From Mycobacterium sp. 1100029.7 (GTDB lineage: Bacteria; Actinomycetota; Actinomycetes; Mycobacteriales; Mycobacteriaceae), in contig NZ_LZSC01000028.1 of the NCBI RefSeq assembly GCF_001665235.1, positions 62,001 through 126,000 of the forward strand: 64,000 bases of DNA, written 5' to 3'. Every line of letters begins with the position of its first letter. The stretch's first letter is position 1. The position numbers were made by a program, and so were the translations under genes. Below, piece by piece: positions 7,809 through 17,060 of the stretch. The notes beneath the pieces are model-generated. The model was not told where the DNA came from. It searched no databases and saw only the letters and a program-made list of their open reading frames with translations.

Positions 7809-7833
7809 GTTTGAACACGATTCGGCGGGGTAT
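7809..7833 (+). promoter_or_regulatory. orphan SigF-consensus promoter in a gene-free stretch
   Basis: GTTT (7809-7812), 15 bases, GGGTAT (7828-7833), a full match. It lies in the 496-base gap (7679-8174) between the CsbD gene and the glycosyltransferase gene. No convincing coding frame starts soon after it: a transcript would run about 340 bases before the ATG at 8175. It may give a long-leader mRNA or a small RNA. Apart from the promoters listed, I see no gene in this gap. Confidence 0.5.
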
Positions 7834-8139
7834 CGGACGCCTCGAAGGAAGGGTATTACGGCCACCACCGCCGTTGTCGGCGCTGCCGGCTGGCCGCAGC
7901 GGTCCCGGCTGCCCTCGACGGCGCCAAATTGACTGACCGGCTTGGCATTTAGGGGCACCGCCGCCCAGACTCGAAGCGGGCGGTATTCGTCGGTTGTCCC
8001 GGTCATTTCGCATACCGGATAGACCACTTCGCCCATCGGCCAACGGTTCTTTCACCAGATCGACTGTGGCACAGCGTAACTGGTCAGCGCAGGGGAAGCG
8101 GCGAACCCGCGGGCCACCCGAAGAAGCGGCCGAAGAACC

Positions 8140-8164
8140 GTTTGATGAATGACCTATAGGGTAT
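8140..8164 (+). promoter_or_regulatory. SigF-consensus promoter of the glycosyltransferase pair
   Basis: GTTT (8140-8143), 15 bases, GGGTAT (8159-8164), a full match. The -10 ends 11 bases before the ATG at 8175, so the transcript would start only about four bases before the start codon, with no room for a ribosome binding site. Confidence 0.7.
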
Positions 8165-8174
8165 TTCGCTCGCC

Positions 8175-9161
8175 ATGCCGGCCTCCAGTCCACAATCCGC
8201 GAAGAACATCCTGTTATGGCATGTTCACGGATCCTGGACGCAAGCTTTCGTCGCTGGTCGGCACCGGTATCTGATTCCCACCACTGCCGACCGCGAGGCC
8301 GACGGGCGCGGGCTCGCCGGCCGATCCTGGCCGCACGCCCGCGAAGTACCGCTGAATGACTTGCGACATCAGGACATTGATGTGGTGGTGTTGCAGCGTC
8401 CGCACGAGGTCTCGCTGGTCACGAAATGCACAGGGCGGCGGCCGGGTATCGATTTGCCTGCGGTGTATGTCGAGCACAATGCCCCGCGTCCCTATGCCGA
8501 ACGCAGCCGGCACCCGATAGCGGATCGCGACGACATCACCCTGGTTCACGTCACCGACTTCAACCGGCTGATGTGGGACAACGGTTGCGCACCGACCACG
8601 GTGATCAATCACGGGATGGCCGATCCCGGCGAGATATATGTCGGCGACGTGCCCCGGGTCGCCACGATGATCAATGAACCTATGCGCCGAGGCCGCACAG
8701 TCGGTGCCGATCTCTTGGAACCGCTGTCGGAATACGGCCAGATCGACGTGTGGGGCATCGGCAGTGATGCACAGTACGCCAGGCGCGGCGGGGTGGTCGG
8801 TCGTGGCGATGTGGCGGCACCTCAGCTGTGGCAGGAAGTGGCGCGCCGGCGCGTGTATTTGCACACCGCCCGGTGGACCTCGTTGGGCCTTTCACTCATT
8901 GAGGCCATGTTCCTCGGAATGCCCGTGGTATCGGTCGGCACCACCATGGCTCCCTTGGTGGTCTCCGAGGAAGCCGGCTGTGTCAGCACCGACGTCGCCA
9001 CGCTCGGCAAGGGGCTTCGCAAGTTCCTCAATGATCACGCCGCAGCGATGGCGGCGGGCAAGGCAGCACGTGAATGCGCCCGAGCGCATTTCGGTCTCGA
9101 ACGGTTTCTCGTCGACTGGGAAACCGTACTCGGCCAACTGACCGCAGATAGCCGCAATTAA
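8175..9161 (+). CDS. glycosyltransferase, GT-B fold
   Basis: A 328-residue protein. The C-terminal half shows a GT4-like donor-binding region: VYLHTARWTSLGLSLIEAMFLGMPVVSVGTT, where the E of LIEAM is the usual nucleotide-sugar glutamate. The N-terminal half is shorter than in classical GT4 enzymes. It is followed after 15 bases by a second GT4 gene. A full SigF-consensus promoter lies directly before it, so the mRNA is probably leaderless. Likely a cytosolic enzyme of the glycan pathway encoded downstream; donor unknown. Confidence 0.8.
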   Translation: MPASSPQSAKNILLWHVHGSWTQAFVAGRHRYLIPTTADREADGRGLAGRSWPHAREVPLNDLRHQDIDVVVLQRPHEVSLVTKCTGRRPGIDLPAVYVEHNAPRPYAERSRHPIADRDDITLVHVTDFNRLMWDNGCAPTTVINHGMADPGEIYVGDVPRVATMINEPMRRGRTVGADLLEPLSEYGQIDVWGIGSDAQYARRGGVVGRGDVAAPQLWQEVARRRVYLHTARWTSLGLSLIEAMFLGMPVVSVGTTMAPLVVSEEAGCVSTDVATLGKGLRKFLNDHAAAMAAGKAARECARAHFGLERFLVDWETVLGQLTADSRN

Positions 9162-9176
9162 GGGAAAGGAGGGCGT

Positions 9177-10397
9177 ATGAGAATCGCAATGATCTCCGAG
9201 CACGCCAGCCCGCTGGCACACCTGGGTGGTGTCGACGCGGGCGGGCAGAACGTACACGTCGCCGAACTGTCGGCGGCGTTGGCACGACGTGGCCATGACG
9301 TGGTGGTGTACACCCGTCGCGACGACCCGAAGCTACCCGAGTGTGTCGAGACCGAACACGGCTACTCAGTTGTGCATATTCCCGCGGGGCCGGCGCGGCG
9401 GCTTCCGAAAGACGAACTGCTGCAATATATGTATCCTTTCGGCCACTTCCTCGATGCGCACTGGGTGGCTGCCCGACCCGACGTAGCGCACGCCCACTTC
9501 TGGATGTCGGGCCTCGCGACGCGACAGGCGGCCCAGCCGCACCGAATACCGACCATCCAGACTTTCCATGCGCTGGGCCTCACCAAGCGATTGCATCAGG
9601 GCGTCGACGACACCAGCCCGGACTGCCGCATCGAACTCGAGGCTGCCGTCGCCCGGGACGTCGACTGGGTCGCGGCGACCAGCACCGACGAGGTCTTCGA
9701 GCTGGTTCGAATGGGCCGAGCAAGGTCTCGGACGTCGGTGGTGCCGTGTGGAGTCGACGTCGCCGCGTTCCACCCGGACGGGCCGGCGGCGCCGCGGACA
9801 ACTCGTTGCCGCATAGTGTCGGTAGGACGATTGGTGCCGCGCAAAGACTTTGAGACACTCATCCGCGCGTTGCCGAGCATCCCCGACGCGGAGCTGGTGA
9901 TCGTCGGCGGTCCCGAAAAGGCGGCCCTTGCCGACGATTCGTATGCCCAGTACCTGCAGCGCCTGGCAACCCAGCTGGGCGTCGACAACCGCGTCCGACT
10001 GCTCGGGGGAATTACTCGCGACGAGATGCCGGCGGTATTGCGTTCGGCGGACGTAGTGGCCTGCACGCCGTGGTACGAACCGTTCGGGATTGTGCCGTTG
10101 GAGGCAATGGCATGCGGTGTACCGGTGGTCGCGTCCGCGGTCGGCGGAATCCGCGACACCGTGGTCGACGATGTGACGGGTCGCCTGGTGCCGCCGCGGG
10201 ACCCGCGGGCGGCGGCCGAAGCCATCACCGAACTGCTCGGCGACCGAGCGCGGCGCACGGCCCTCGGGGCCGCCGGGCGGGATCGTGCTCGGGCCCGGTA
10301 CACGTGGGACCGGGTCGCCGCCGACACCGAACGAATCTACGAAAAGCTGGCGCCGGCGCGGCTCGGGGCTAGCGCAGCCAGTAGCCGCTCCGGATAA
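9177..10397 (+). CDS. family 4 glycosyltransferase
   Basis: A 406-residue GT4 enzyme. N-terminal [21 protein letters not shown] is the glycine-rich acceptor-domain loop seen in sucrose-phosphate-synthase-like GT4s. The C-terminal domain has [18 protein letters not shown] and [25 protein letters not shown], with the E-x7-E donor motif. A strong GGAAAGGAGGG precedes the ATG. It converges with the GT2 gene nine bases away. The substrate is not evident; it shares a transcript with the preceding glycosyltransferase. Confidence 0.88.
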   Translation: MRIAMISEHASPLAHLGGVDAGGQNVHVAELSAALARRGHDVVVYTRRDDPKLPECVETEHGYSVVHIPAGPARRLPKDELLQYMYPFGHFLDAHWVAARPDVAHAHFWMSGLATRQAAQPHRIPTIQTFHALGLTKRLHQGVDDTSPDCRIELEAAVARDVDWVAATSTDEVFELVRMGRARSRTSVVPCGVDVAAFHPDGPAAPRTTRCRIVSVGRLVPRKDFETLIRALPSIPDAELVIVGGPEKAALADDSYAQYLQRLATQLGVDNRVRLLGGITRDEMPAVLRSADVVACTPWYEPFGIVPLEAMACGVPVVASAVGGIRDTVVDDVTGRLVPPRDPRAAAEAITELLGDRARRTALGAAGRDRARARYTWDRVAADTERIYEKLAPARLGASAASSRSG

Positions 10398-10406
10398 TGC
10401 TATGTA

Positions 10407-11285
10407 TCAGCGTGTTTCGAGCAGCCGCACCGAACGTTCCACGGGAGCGGGTAGACGAGTGCGTTCGCGCAACGCCGTCGGCAAGGCGGCGATCGCCTCA
10501 CCCAGGGCCTTCGCATGCGCGGTGTCGTGTATCGCCGACCACAGCAAGTCGGTGGCGGCCCGGATGCAGCGGTCCGCGGGTCGGCGCAGGCATGCGGACA
10601 GCAGGGCGTTACGCAGTACCCGCGCATGCTGCGCCTGGCTTGGCGACCGTATCGGCGAGGGCTGGTGGTACGCCACCAGCGCGCGGCAGAAGCAGAGGTC
10701 CCAGCCGTGTGCGGCGAGATCCCAGGCCAGCAAGTCCTCTTCACCGCGAAAATGCAGGATCGGGCTGAACCCACCGACGCTTTCAAAGGCCTTCTTGCGC
10801 ACCAGCGCCGAGCACGCCTGGAAGCCCAGAATCGACGGACCCGGCAGGTGCGGCTCACGGCCCAGCGGACTGGCGGCAAGTTCGGCGACCAGCGGATCAT
10901 CTCGAAGCTGCGGCCAGATCACCGTGCGTGCGGCCAGCAACGCCACGGTGGGATACCGGTCGAAGACCAACTCTGCGAGTTCGGTGGCACCCGGTGCCCA
11001 CCACGAATCATCGTCGCAGAATGCGACATACGGGGTCTGGCACTGCGCGACACCGATATTGCGGGCCACCGCACCATCGTTGCGGTCCAGCGGTATCACC
11101 GTCAGTCGCCCGGCAGCGCGAGCCGCTACACGGTTTGCCGCCGACACCGTGTCATCGCGAGACGCATTGTCCACCACTACGATCGAGCAGGTACCGATGT
11201 CCAGCAGCCGCTGCAGCACACCGCAAAGTTCCGCAGAGCGATCCCGAGTGGCGATGACAAAAGACGTCCGGGAATTCGTACCCAT
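10407..11285 (-). CDS. family 2 glycosyltransferase
   Basis: A 292-residue GT-A enzyme: SFVIATRDRSAEL near residue 8, VDNASRDDTV, RNDGAVARNIGVAQC, and FCDDDSWW, the metal-binding DxD region. FRGEEDLLAWDLAAHGWDL gives the catalytic ED. No membrane segment. It is transcribed away from the glycan operon, from its own SigF-like promoter; its ATG is at 11283-11285, about 75 bases from the start chosen for the divergent SDR gene. Probably adds a sugar to the same glycan. Confidence 0.87.
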   Translation of the reverse strand: MGTNSRTSFVIATRDRSAELCGVLQRLLDIGTCSIVVVDNASRDDTVSAANRVAARAAGRLTVIPLDRNDGAVARNIGVAQCQTPYVAFCDDDSWWAPGATELAELVFDRYPTVALLAARTVIWPQLRDDPLVAELAASPLGREPHLPGPSILGFQACSALVRKKAFESVGGFSPILHFRGEEDLLAWDLAAHGWDLCFCRALVAYHQPSPIRSPSQAQHARVLRNALLSACLRRPADRCIRAATDLLWSAIHDTAHAKALGEAIAALPTALRERTRLPAPVERSVRLLETR

Positions 11286-11296
11286 GCCTCGGGCTG

Positions 11297-11321
11297 CTAC
11301 CCCGGAATCGATTCACGAAAC
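11297..11321 (-). promoter_or_regulatory. SigF-like promoter of the divergent GT2
   Basis: Minus strand GTTT (11318-11321), 15 bases, GGGTAG (11297-11302), ending 12 bases before the ATG at 11285. It lies back to back with the plus-strand promoter at 11325-11349. Confidence 0.65.
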
Positions 11322-11324
11322 GCC

Positions 11325-11349
11325 GTTTCGGGTAAGACGTCCCGGGTAC
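11325..11349 (+). promoter_or_regulatory. SigF-like promoter of the heptose-glycan operon
   Basis: GTTT (11325-11328), 15 bases, GGGTAC (11344-11349), ending ten bases before a GTG at 11359. Together with the minus-strand element this makes a 53-base bidirectional promoter block. Confidence 0.65.
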
Positions 11350-11358
11350 CAGGGACCC

Positions 11359-12339
11359 GTGTTCCCCTTCTCCCGTGTCCTCGTCACCGGTGGCGCCGGC
11401 TTTTTGGGCACCCACTTGTGCGAGCATCTGCTCGACGACGGCATCGACGTGGTCAGTGTCGACGACCTGTCGAGCAGTGCGGTGAGCGCGGCGCAGGCTT
11501 TGACTACGCGGTCGGGATATCACTTCGTACAGCGTGATATCTGCGATCCCGACCTCGTCGACGAGCTCGGCACCGGCTTCGACGCGGTCTTTCACCTGGC
11601 CTCACCCGCTTCACCGCCGGATTATCAACGACGGCCGATCGACACGCTGCGGGCCGGTTCGTCCGGAACAACCACAGCACTGGAAATCGCCCGTCGAGCC
11701 GGTGCTCGATTCGTGCTGGCATCCACCAGTGAGGTCTACGGCGATCCCGAAAGACATCCGCAACCCGAAAGCTATTGGGGCAATGTCAATCCCATCGGCC
11801 CCCGGAGCATGTACGACGAGGCCAAACGTTATGCGGAGGCATTGGCGTCTGCCTATCGTCGCGCCGGTCTGGTCGATGTCGGTATCGCACGGATCTTCAA
11901 CACTTATGGGCCCGGTATGCGGCCCGACGATGGACGCATGATTCCGACATTCTGCGTGCAAGCGCTGAGCGGCAAAGCGCTGACGGTGTCCGGCTCGGGG
12001 CAACAAACCCGGTCGCTGTGCTACGTCGACGACACGGTATCGGCCTTGATCGCTTTGGCGTACAGCACCTTCGGCGGGCCGGTCAATATCGGCAACCCGG
12101 TCGAGCTCACCGTGCTCGCGGTCGCCGAGTACATCCGTGACCTGGCCGAGAGCGACTCCGCCGTCGAATTCATTGCCGGTGCCGTCGACGACCCCCGACG
12201 CCGATGCCCCGATATCGACATTGCCCGGAAGCAACTCGGTTGGCAGCCGCTGGTCGACTACCACAGCGGCCTGCGTAACACCGTGCAATGGTTCCGCGAC
12301 CCGGATCGCATGGCGACTTCCGGTCAGTTGGCGCGGTAG
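11359..12339 (+). CDS. NAD-dependent epimerase/dehydratase, UDP-glucuronate decarboxylase-like
   Basis: A 326-residue extended [21 protein letters not shown] is the Rossmann NAD site; [20 protein letters not shown] and the catalytic [10 protein letters not shown] fit the UDP-xylose synthase class. [17 protein letters not shown] is a sugar-binding loop of the same group. With the UDP-glucose dehydrogenase at the end of the operon it could turn UDP-glucuronate into a UDP-pentose. The GTG start is preferred because a SigF-like -10 ends ten bases before it; an ATG at 11284 would lie inside the promoter and overlap the divergent gene's start codon. Confidence 0.8.
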   Translation: MFPFSRVLVTGGAGFLGTHLCEHLLDDGIDVVSVDDLSSSAVSAAQALTTRSGYHFVQRDICDPDLVDELGTGFDAVFHLASPASPPDYQRRPIDTLRAGSSGTTTALEIARRAGARFVLASTSEVYGDPERHPQPESYWGNVNPIGPRSMYDEAKRYAEALASAYRRAGLVDVGIARIFNTYGPGMRPDDGRMIPTFCVQALSGKALTVSGSGQQTRSLCYVDDTVSALIALAYSTFGGPVNIGNPVELTVLAVAEYIRDLAESDSAVEFIAGAVDDPRRRCPDIDIARKQLGWQPLVDYHSGLRNTVQWFRDPDRMATSGQLAR

Positions 12340-12347
12340 GCGTTGCA

Positions 12348-13988
12348 ATGCGAATTCTTGGGATCAACGCGGTTTTTCACGACTCTGCGGCAGCGCTGGT
12401 GATCGACGGGCAGGTCGTGGCCGCCGCCGAGGAGGAACGCTTCACCCGACGCAAGCACGGCAAGCAAGCGGTCCCCTTCTCCACCTGGGAGCTGCCGGTC
12501 CAGGCCATCCGGTGGTGTCTCGACCATGCCGGTGTCAAGCCCGGCGAAATCGATGCCGTCGGCTATTCCTACGACCCGGCACTGATGTTCGAGGAGCCGC
12601 TCGACACGGCCGGATTGGACGAGGAATGGGAGGACCTGCGCACGCTGTACGCACAGCGCGCACACCGGTTCCTGTCCGCCGCCGTCCCCGGCATCAATCC
12701 CGCTGTGGTGCAACATGTTCGTCACCATGTCGCGCATGCGGCCTCGACAGCACTGGCCTCACCACATCCCGACTCCGCGGTGCTGGTCGTCGACGGGCGC
12801 GGAGAGCGCAGCTCGATGCTGGCCGGCGTGTATCGCGACCACAAACTCGACGTGCTGGCCTCGCAGCCTCTCCCCCACTCGCTGGGACTGCTCTACGAGA
12901 GCTTGACCGAGCACCTGGGCTTCGCACGCTCCAGCGACGAGTACAAAGTCATGGCGATGGCCTCCTACGGCGAGCCCAGATTCGTCGATTATCTGCGGCA
13001 ACGGGTATACGCCTGCGGCAACGGCCATTTCCGGACCGAGGCGATCGACTGGGAGGCGCTGGCACCGCGTCGCCGTTCGGACGCAACCGAACTCGACCCG
13101 GTGCACGCCGACCTCGCCAGCAGTGTGCAGCGTGTGGTCGAGGACGTGTTGATCGACCTGGTGGGCTGGCTGCGCGACCGTACCGACAACGACTCGCTCT
13201 GCCTGGCCGGTGGCGTTGCGCTGAATTGCGTTGCCAATACTCGCATTTACGCGGAATCGGAATTCGATCGGGTATGGGTGCAGCCGGCCTCCGGGGACTC
13301 CGGCACGGCGCTGGGATCGGCGCTGAGTCTGGCCGCCGCCCACGCTGAGCCGATCGAGCCGATGGCAGGCGCCCAACTCGGGCGTGGCTGGTCCGATGAA
13401 CAGATCGAAGCCGCACTCGACGACGCGGCGGTCCGCTACGAACGCCCGCCCGATCTGGCCGGCGCCGTCGGCGACGCGTTGGCCGACGATCAACTCATCG
13501 GTTGGTTCCAGGGCCGCGCGGAATTCGGTCCGCGGGCTCTCGGCGGCCGGTCGCTACTGGCCGATCCCCGCGACGCCGCGAACCTCGAACGTCTCAATGC
13601 GGTCAAGGGGCGCGAACAGTTCCGGCCGGTAGCCCCGATGGTGCTCGCGGAGCGGGCCGCCGAAATCTTCTCCCGCGGACCGCTTCCCAGCCCGTACATG
13701 CTCTTCGTGCACGATGTGGCCGAGGAATGGCGAAGCCGCATCCCGGCGGTCACCCACGTCGACGGCACCGCACGAATCCAGACCGTCGAGCAGCGGGCCA
13801 ACCCCCGCCTGCACGCAGCGATCAGCCGGTTCGCCGAGCGCACCGGGGTTCCGGTGGTGGTCAACACCAGCTTCAACACCGCCGGCCGACCGATGGTGGA
13901 CACCCCACGGGATGCGCTCGAGGTCTTCGGCAGCTCCCCGATCGACATGCTGGCCGTTGGCTCCTATTTGCTTAGGCGGCCCCGATGA
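12348..13988 (+). CDS. NodU/CmcH-family carbamoyltransferase
   Basis: A 546-residue protein with ILGINAVFHDSAAALVIDG at the N-terminus, RHHVAHAAST metal-binding histidines near residue 125, LAGGVALNCVAN near 287, and GPRALGGRSLLADPRD plus VNTSFN in the C-terminal domain. This is the two-domain O-carbamoyltransferase family, which moves a carbamoyl group from carbamoyl phosphate through an adenylate to a sugar hydroxyl. It starts eight bases after the SDR stop and overlaps the next gene as ATGA. A carbamoylated sugar on the final glycan is a reasonable inference. Confidence 0.9.
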   Translation: MRILGINAVFHDSAAALVIDGQVVAAAEEERFTRRKHGKQAVPFSTWELPVQAIRWCLDHAGVKPGEIDAVGYSYDPALMFEEPLDTAGLDEEWEDLRTLYAQRAHRFLSAAVPGINPAVVQHVRHHVAHAASTALASPHPDSAVLVVDGRGERSSMLAGVYRDHKLDVLASQPLPHSLGLLYESLTEHLGFARSSDEYKVMAMASYGEPRFVDYLRQRVYACGNGHFRTEAIDWEALAPRRRSDATELDPVHADLASSVQRVVEDVLIDLVGWLRDRTDNDSLCLAGGVALNCVANTRIYAESEFDRVWVQPASGDSGTALGSALSLAAAHAEPIEPMAGAQLGRGWSDEQIEAALDDAAVRYERPPDLAGAVGDALADDQLIGWFQGRAEFGPRALGGRSLLADPRDAANLERLNAVKGREQFRPVAPMVLAERAAEIFSRGPLPSPYMLFVHDVAEEWRSRIPAVTHVDGTARIQTVEQRANPRLHAAISRFAERTGVPVVVNTSFNTAGRPMVDTPRDALEVFGSSPIDMLAVGSYLLRRPR

Positions 13989-15481
13989 CACCACCCGACT
14001 ACACGGTCGTCGTTCCGACCGTCGGACGAGACTCGCTGCGCCGCTTGATCCTCGAGCTGGAGCAGGGTTGCGGGCCGGCGCCGGTGGAGTTGGTGGTCGT
14101 CGACGACCGGCCACGACCGGCCGCGGTCCTTCCGATGGCCGGCTCGGTCCCGGTCCGGGTGCTGACCAGTGGCGGTCGCGGTCCGGCCGCCGCGCGCAAC
14201 GTGGGATGGCGCGCCGCGACCACCCGCTGGGTGTGCTTCCTCGACGACGATGTGGTGCCAGAGCCACAGTGGAAAGACGCTCTGGCCGCGGATCTGAAAG
14301 CCGCCGATGCGGCCGGCGCCGTCGGTTCCCAGGCCACCATCGACGTGCCCGAGCCGCCGTCGCGCCGGCCCACCGACGACGAGCGGCGCACGTTACGGCT
14401 GGCCTCGGCCCGCTGGATCACCGCTGACATGGCCTACCGTCGCGACATCCTGGTCACCGTCGGGGGTTTCGACGAACGGTTTCCCCGTGCCTACCGGGAG
14501 GATTCCGATCTGGCGGCACGGGTGCTCGGCGCGGGCGGTGTGATCGTGCGTGGGCGGCGCCGCTGTGAGCATCCCGTGGCGCCGGCCACCTGGTGGTCGG
14601 CGGTGCGCGCCCAGGTGGGCAACCGTGATAACGCCCTGATGCGTCGCAAGCATGGCCGCTCCTGGCGCGCCCTGATCGGGGAAGGACCGGGCAGGATGCC
14701 CGCGCACGCCGCGACCGTGTTGGCCGCAGGCATCGCCGTGATCGCCTCGATAGCACGCCGGCCGACGCCGGCCCGCGTGGCTGCCGCTCTATGGTTTTTG
14801 CTGACAACGCAATTCACGGTGCGCCGGTGGCGCGCCGGACCGCGGCGGGCTGGCGAGGCGATGCGGTTGTCGGTCAGCAGTGCGCTGATCCCGCCGGCCG
14901 CCGTGGCGCACCGACTGGCGGGCGAATGGACGTTTCGCCGAGCCCGGCGCGATCCGCCGCTGGCGGTGCTGCTCGACCGTGACGACACCATCATCGTCGA
15001 CCGGCCGTACCTGAACGATCCGGCGGGAGTGCGGCCCACGCGCGGGGCGGTGCGGGCGCTGCGGCGACTGCGCCGCCGCGGCCTGCTGCTCGCTGTGGTG
15101 ACGAATCAGTCGGGTGTGGCGCGCGGATTGATCAGCCCCGAGCAACTCGTCGAAGTCAACACCAGGGTCGACGAGGTCCTCGGCCCCTTCGACTCGTGGC
15201 AGGTGTGCGTACACGGTGAGGGTGACGAATGTCGTTGCCGCAAACCACAACCCGGAATGGTGCTGGCCGCCGCCGCAGCGCTGTCGGTTCCCCCGGCGCG
15301 CTGCGTGGTGATCGGCGACACCGGCGGCGACGTCCAAGCCGCGTTGGCCGCCGAGGCCGACGCGGTCCTGGTGCCGACGCCACGCACCCTGCCCGTGGAG
15401 ATCGTGCACGCACGTGAGCGTGCACGGGTAGCCGAAACCTTGGATGACGCAGTCTCTTTGGTCCTTCGGGACTGCCGATGA
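13985..15481 (+). CDS. fusion of GT2 glycosyltransferase and GmhB-type HAD phosphatase
   Basis: A 498-residue fusion. Residues 1-220 are a GT2 domain (YTVVVPTVGRDSLRR, FLDDDVVPEPQW, AYREDSDLAARVLG). Residues ~320-498 are a HAD-IIIA phosphatase of the GmhB type: LLDRDDTIIVDRPYL (nucleophile aspartates), VVTNQSGVARG, the zinc motif CxH...CRCRKPQPGM, and GDTGGDVQAA. GmhB removes the 7-phosphate from heptose 1,7-bisphosphate. A middle stretch (~240-275) is alanine-rich and fairly hydrophobic. Sitting beside gmhA and hldE, the HAD half supplies the missing pathway step. ATGA overlaps at both ends. Confidence 0.87.
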   Translation: MTPPDYTVVVPTVGRDSLRRLILELEQGCGPAPVELVVVDDRPRPAAVLPMAGSVPVRVLTSGGRGPAAARNVGWRAATTRWVCFLDDDVVPEPQWKDALAADLKAADAAGAVGSQATIDVPEPPSRRPTDDERRTLRLASARWITADMAYRRDILVTVGGFDERFPRAYREDSDLAARVLGAGGVIVRGRRRCEHPVAPATWWSAVRAQVGNRDNALMRRKHGRSWRALIGEGPGRMPAHAATVLAAGIAVIASIARRPTPARVAAALWFLLTTQFTVRRWRAGPRRAGEAMRLSVSSALIPPAAVAHRLAGEWTFRRARRDPPLAVLLDRDDTIIVDRPYLNDPAGVRPTRGAVRALRRLRRRGLLLAVVTNQSGVARGLISPEQLVEVNTRVDEVLGPFDSWQVCVHGEGDECRCRKPQPGMVLAAAAALSVPPARCVVIGDTGGDVQAALAAEADAVLVPTPRTLPVEIVHARERARVAETLDDAVSLVLRDCR

Positions 15482-16497
15482 CCACGGCGGTGGTCGCACG
15501 ACTCGACAGCACCGGTGACGTCCTGATCACCGGTCCGGCGGTGCGCGCCGTGGCCGGCCGACACGATCGCGTGGTGATGCTGGCCGGGCCACGCGGTCGC
15601 GAAGCCGCTGAACTGTTGCCCGGCGTCGACGAGGTGGTCGAGTGGCAGGCGCCCTGGGTGGACTTCGATTCCCCGGAACTGACGGCCGGACACGCCGAGG
15701 ACCTGATCAAGCAGCTTCGCGACATCGCACCCGAGCGTGTCTACATCTTCACCTCGTTTCACCAGTCACCGCTGCCGCTGGCGTTGTTGTGCCGGATGGC
15801 CTCGGTGCCCTGGGTGGGTGCCATCTGCACCGACTATCCCGGCACGTTGCTGGATCTGCGGCATCAGGTGCCCGAAGGAATTCCGGAGCCCACGCGAGCC
15901 CTTTCGCTCGCCGAGGCCGCGGGCTGCGCATCGCCGGCCGCCGATCACGGCGAGCTACGCATCCGTTGTCCAGGTCGGATCCCGCGCCGACTGGCGGTCC
16001 GGATCGGCAGCGACCCCTTCGTGGTGTTCCATCCCGGCGCCGCGGTGCCCGCCCGGCGCCCCAGCAAAGAACGCAGTCGCGCGATGGTCGCAGGCCTGGC
16101 CGAGGCGGGATACCGCGTCGTCGTGACGGGCGGTCCTGACGAAACCGCACTGACCGCCGCCGTCGCTGCCGAGGCGGCCATCGACCTCGGCGGGCAGACC
16201 AGCCTGAACGAACTCGCGGCGGTCTTCGCGGCCGCGCGGGTTGTCGTCGTCCCGAACACCGGGCCGGCGCACCTGGCCGCCGCCGTCGGCGCAACGGTCG
16301 TGTCGCTGTTTGCCCCGGTGGTCCCCGCTGCGCAGTGGCGGCCCTACGGCCGCCGAGTCAGCGTGCTCGGCGATCAGCATGCACCGTGCCGCGGCAGCCG
16401 GGCCCGGAGCTGTCCGGTGCCGGGTCATCCCTGCCTGGACGGAATCACCGACGCCGAACTGCTTGCCGCGGTTGGGCGGGAAGGAGGAGATCCGTGA
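15478..16497 (+). CDS. family 9 glycosyltransferase (heptosyltransferase-like)
   Basis: A 339-residue GT-B enzyme of the GT9 family, which holds the ADP-heptose:LPS heptosyltransferases. Signatures: ARLDSTGDVLITGPAVRAV at the N-terminus, FHPGAAVPARRPSKERSR, VTGGPDETAL, and VVPNTGPAHLAAAVGATVVSLF, the conserved nucleotide-binding segment. Mycobacteria have no LPS, so the acceptor must be different. It is embedded in an operon that can make ADP-heptose, which supports heptose as the donor. A GTGA overlap couples it to gmhA. Confidence 0.87.
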   Translation: MTTAVVARLDSTGDVLITGPAVRAVAGRHDRVVMLAGPRGREAAELLPGVDEVVEWQAPWVDFDSPELTAGHAEDLIKQLRDIAPERVYIFTSFHQSPLPLALLCRMASVPWVGAICTDYPGTLLDLRHQVPEGIPEPTRALSLAEAAGCASPAADHGELRIRCPGRIPRRLAVRIGSDPFVVFHPGAAVPARRPSKERSRAMVAGLAEAGYRVVVTGGPDETALTAAVAAEAAIDLGGQTSLNELAAVFAAARVVVVPNTGPAHLAAAVGATVVSLFAPVVPAAQWRPYGRRVSVLGDQHAPCRGSRARSCPVPGHPCLDGITDAELLAAVGREGGDP

Positions 16498-17060
16498 TCG
16501 AATCACACTTCGACGCGCTGCGACAGGCGGTGGACCAGGCCAGCTCGCAGACGACTCGCCTGCGTGAATGGGGCCAGCAACTGGCCGCCGTCTTGATGAG
16601 CGGAGGCCGCCTGCTTGCCTGCGGCAACGGCGGCAGCGCGGCCGAGGCCCAGCACCTCACCGCCGAATTGGTCGGCCGCTTTCACCACGAGCGAATACCG
16701 CTGTCGGCCATTGCCTTACATGCCGATACCTCGGCACTGACCGCGGTCGCCAACGACTACGGCACCGACGAGATGTTCGCGCGTGGTGTTCGGGCGCACG
16801 GTCGGCCCGGTGACGTGCTGGTGTCGCTGTCGACGAGCGGGTCGAGCCGCAATGTCCTGGCCGCGGTCAAGGCGGCCCAGGACATCGGTCTGATGACTTG
16901 GGCGTTGACCGGACCCGCCCCCAACGAGCTGGCGTCGATGTGTGACGAGGCCATCTGTGTGGCGGCCCCGACCGCGGCGACCGTCCAGGAAATCCACCTG
17001 ATGCTCGTCCATGGCCTGTGCATGGCACTCGACGACGTCCTGCTGCGATCGGTGCCGTGA
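16494..17060 (+). CDS. gmhA: sedoheptulose-7-phosphate isomerase
   Basis: A 188-residue SIS-fold protein with ACGNGGSAAEAQHLTAELVG near residue 41 and VSLSTSGSSRNVLAAV near 111, matching GmhA closely. GmhA converts sedoheptulose 7-phosphate to D-glycero-D-manno-heptose 7-phosphate, the first committed step of nucleotide-heptose synthesis. The GTG at 16494 overlaps the GT9 stop (GTGA), with AAGGAGGAG seven bases upstream. Its stop shares a base with the hldE start (TGATG). Most mycobacteria carry a gmhA in a GDP-heptose cluster; here it is linked to hldE instead. Confidence 0.92.
   Translation: MIESHFDALRQAVDQASSQTTRLREWGQQLAAVLMSGGRLLACGNGGSAAEAQHLTAELVGRFHHERIPLSAIALHADTSALTAVANDYGTDEMFARGVRAHGRPGDVLVSLSTSGSSRNVLAAVKAAQDIGLMTWALTGPAPNELASMCDEAICVAAPTAATVQEIHLMLVHGLCMALDDVLLRSVP

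Noticed and set aside
7575..8193. Two open frames of 153 and 171 codons on the minus strand before the glycosyltransferase
   Set aside because: They overlap the CsbD gene or the SigF promoters and have arginine-rich, random-looking sequence.
10285..11358. Extension of the SDR frame far upstream across the GT2 gene
   Set aside because: It is antisense to a well-supported GT2; the Rossmann motif starts only after 11359 and a promoter lies just before it.
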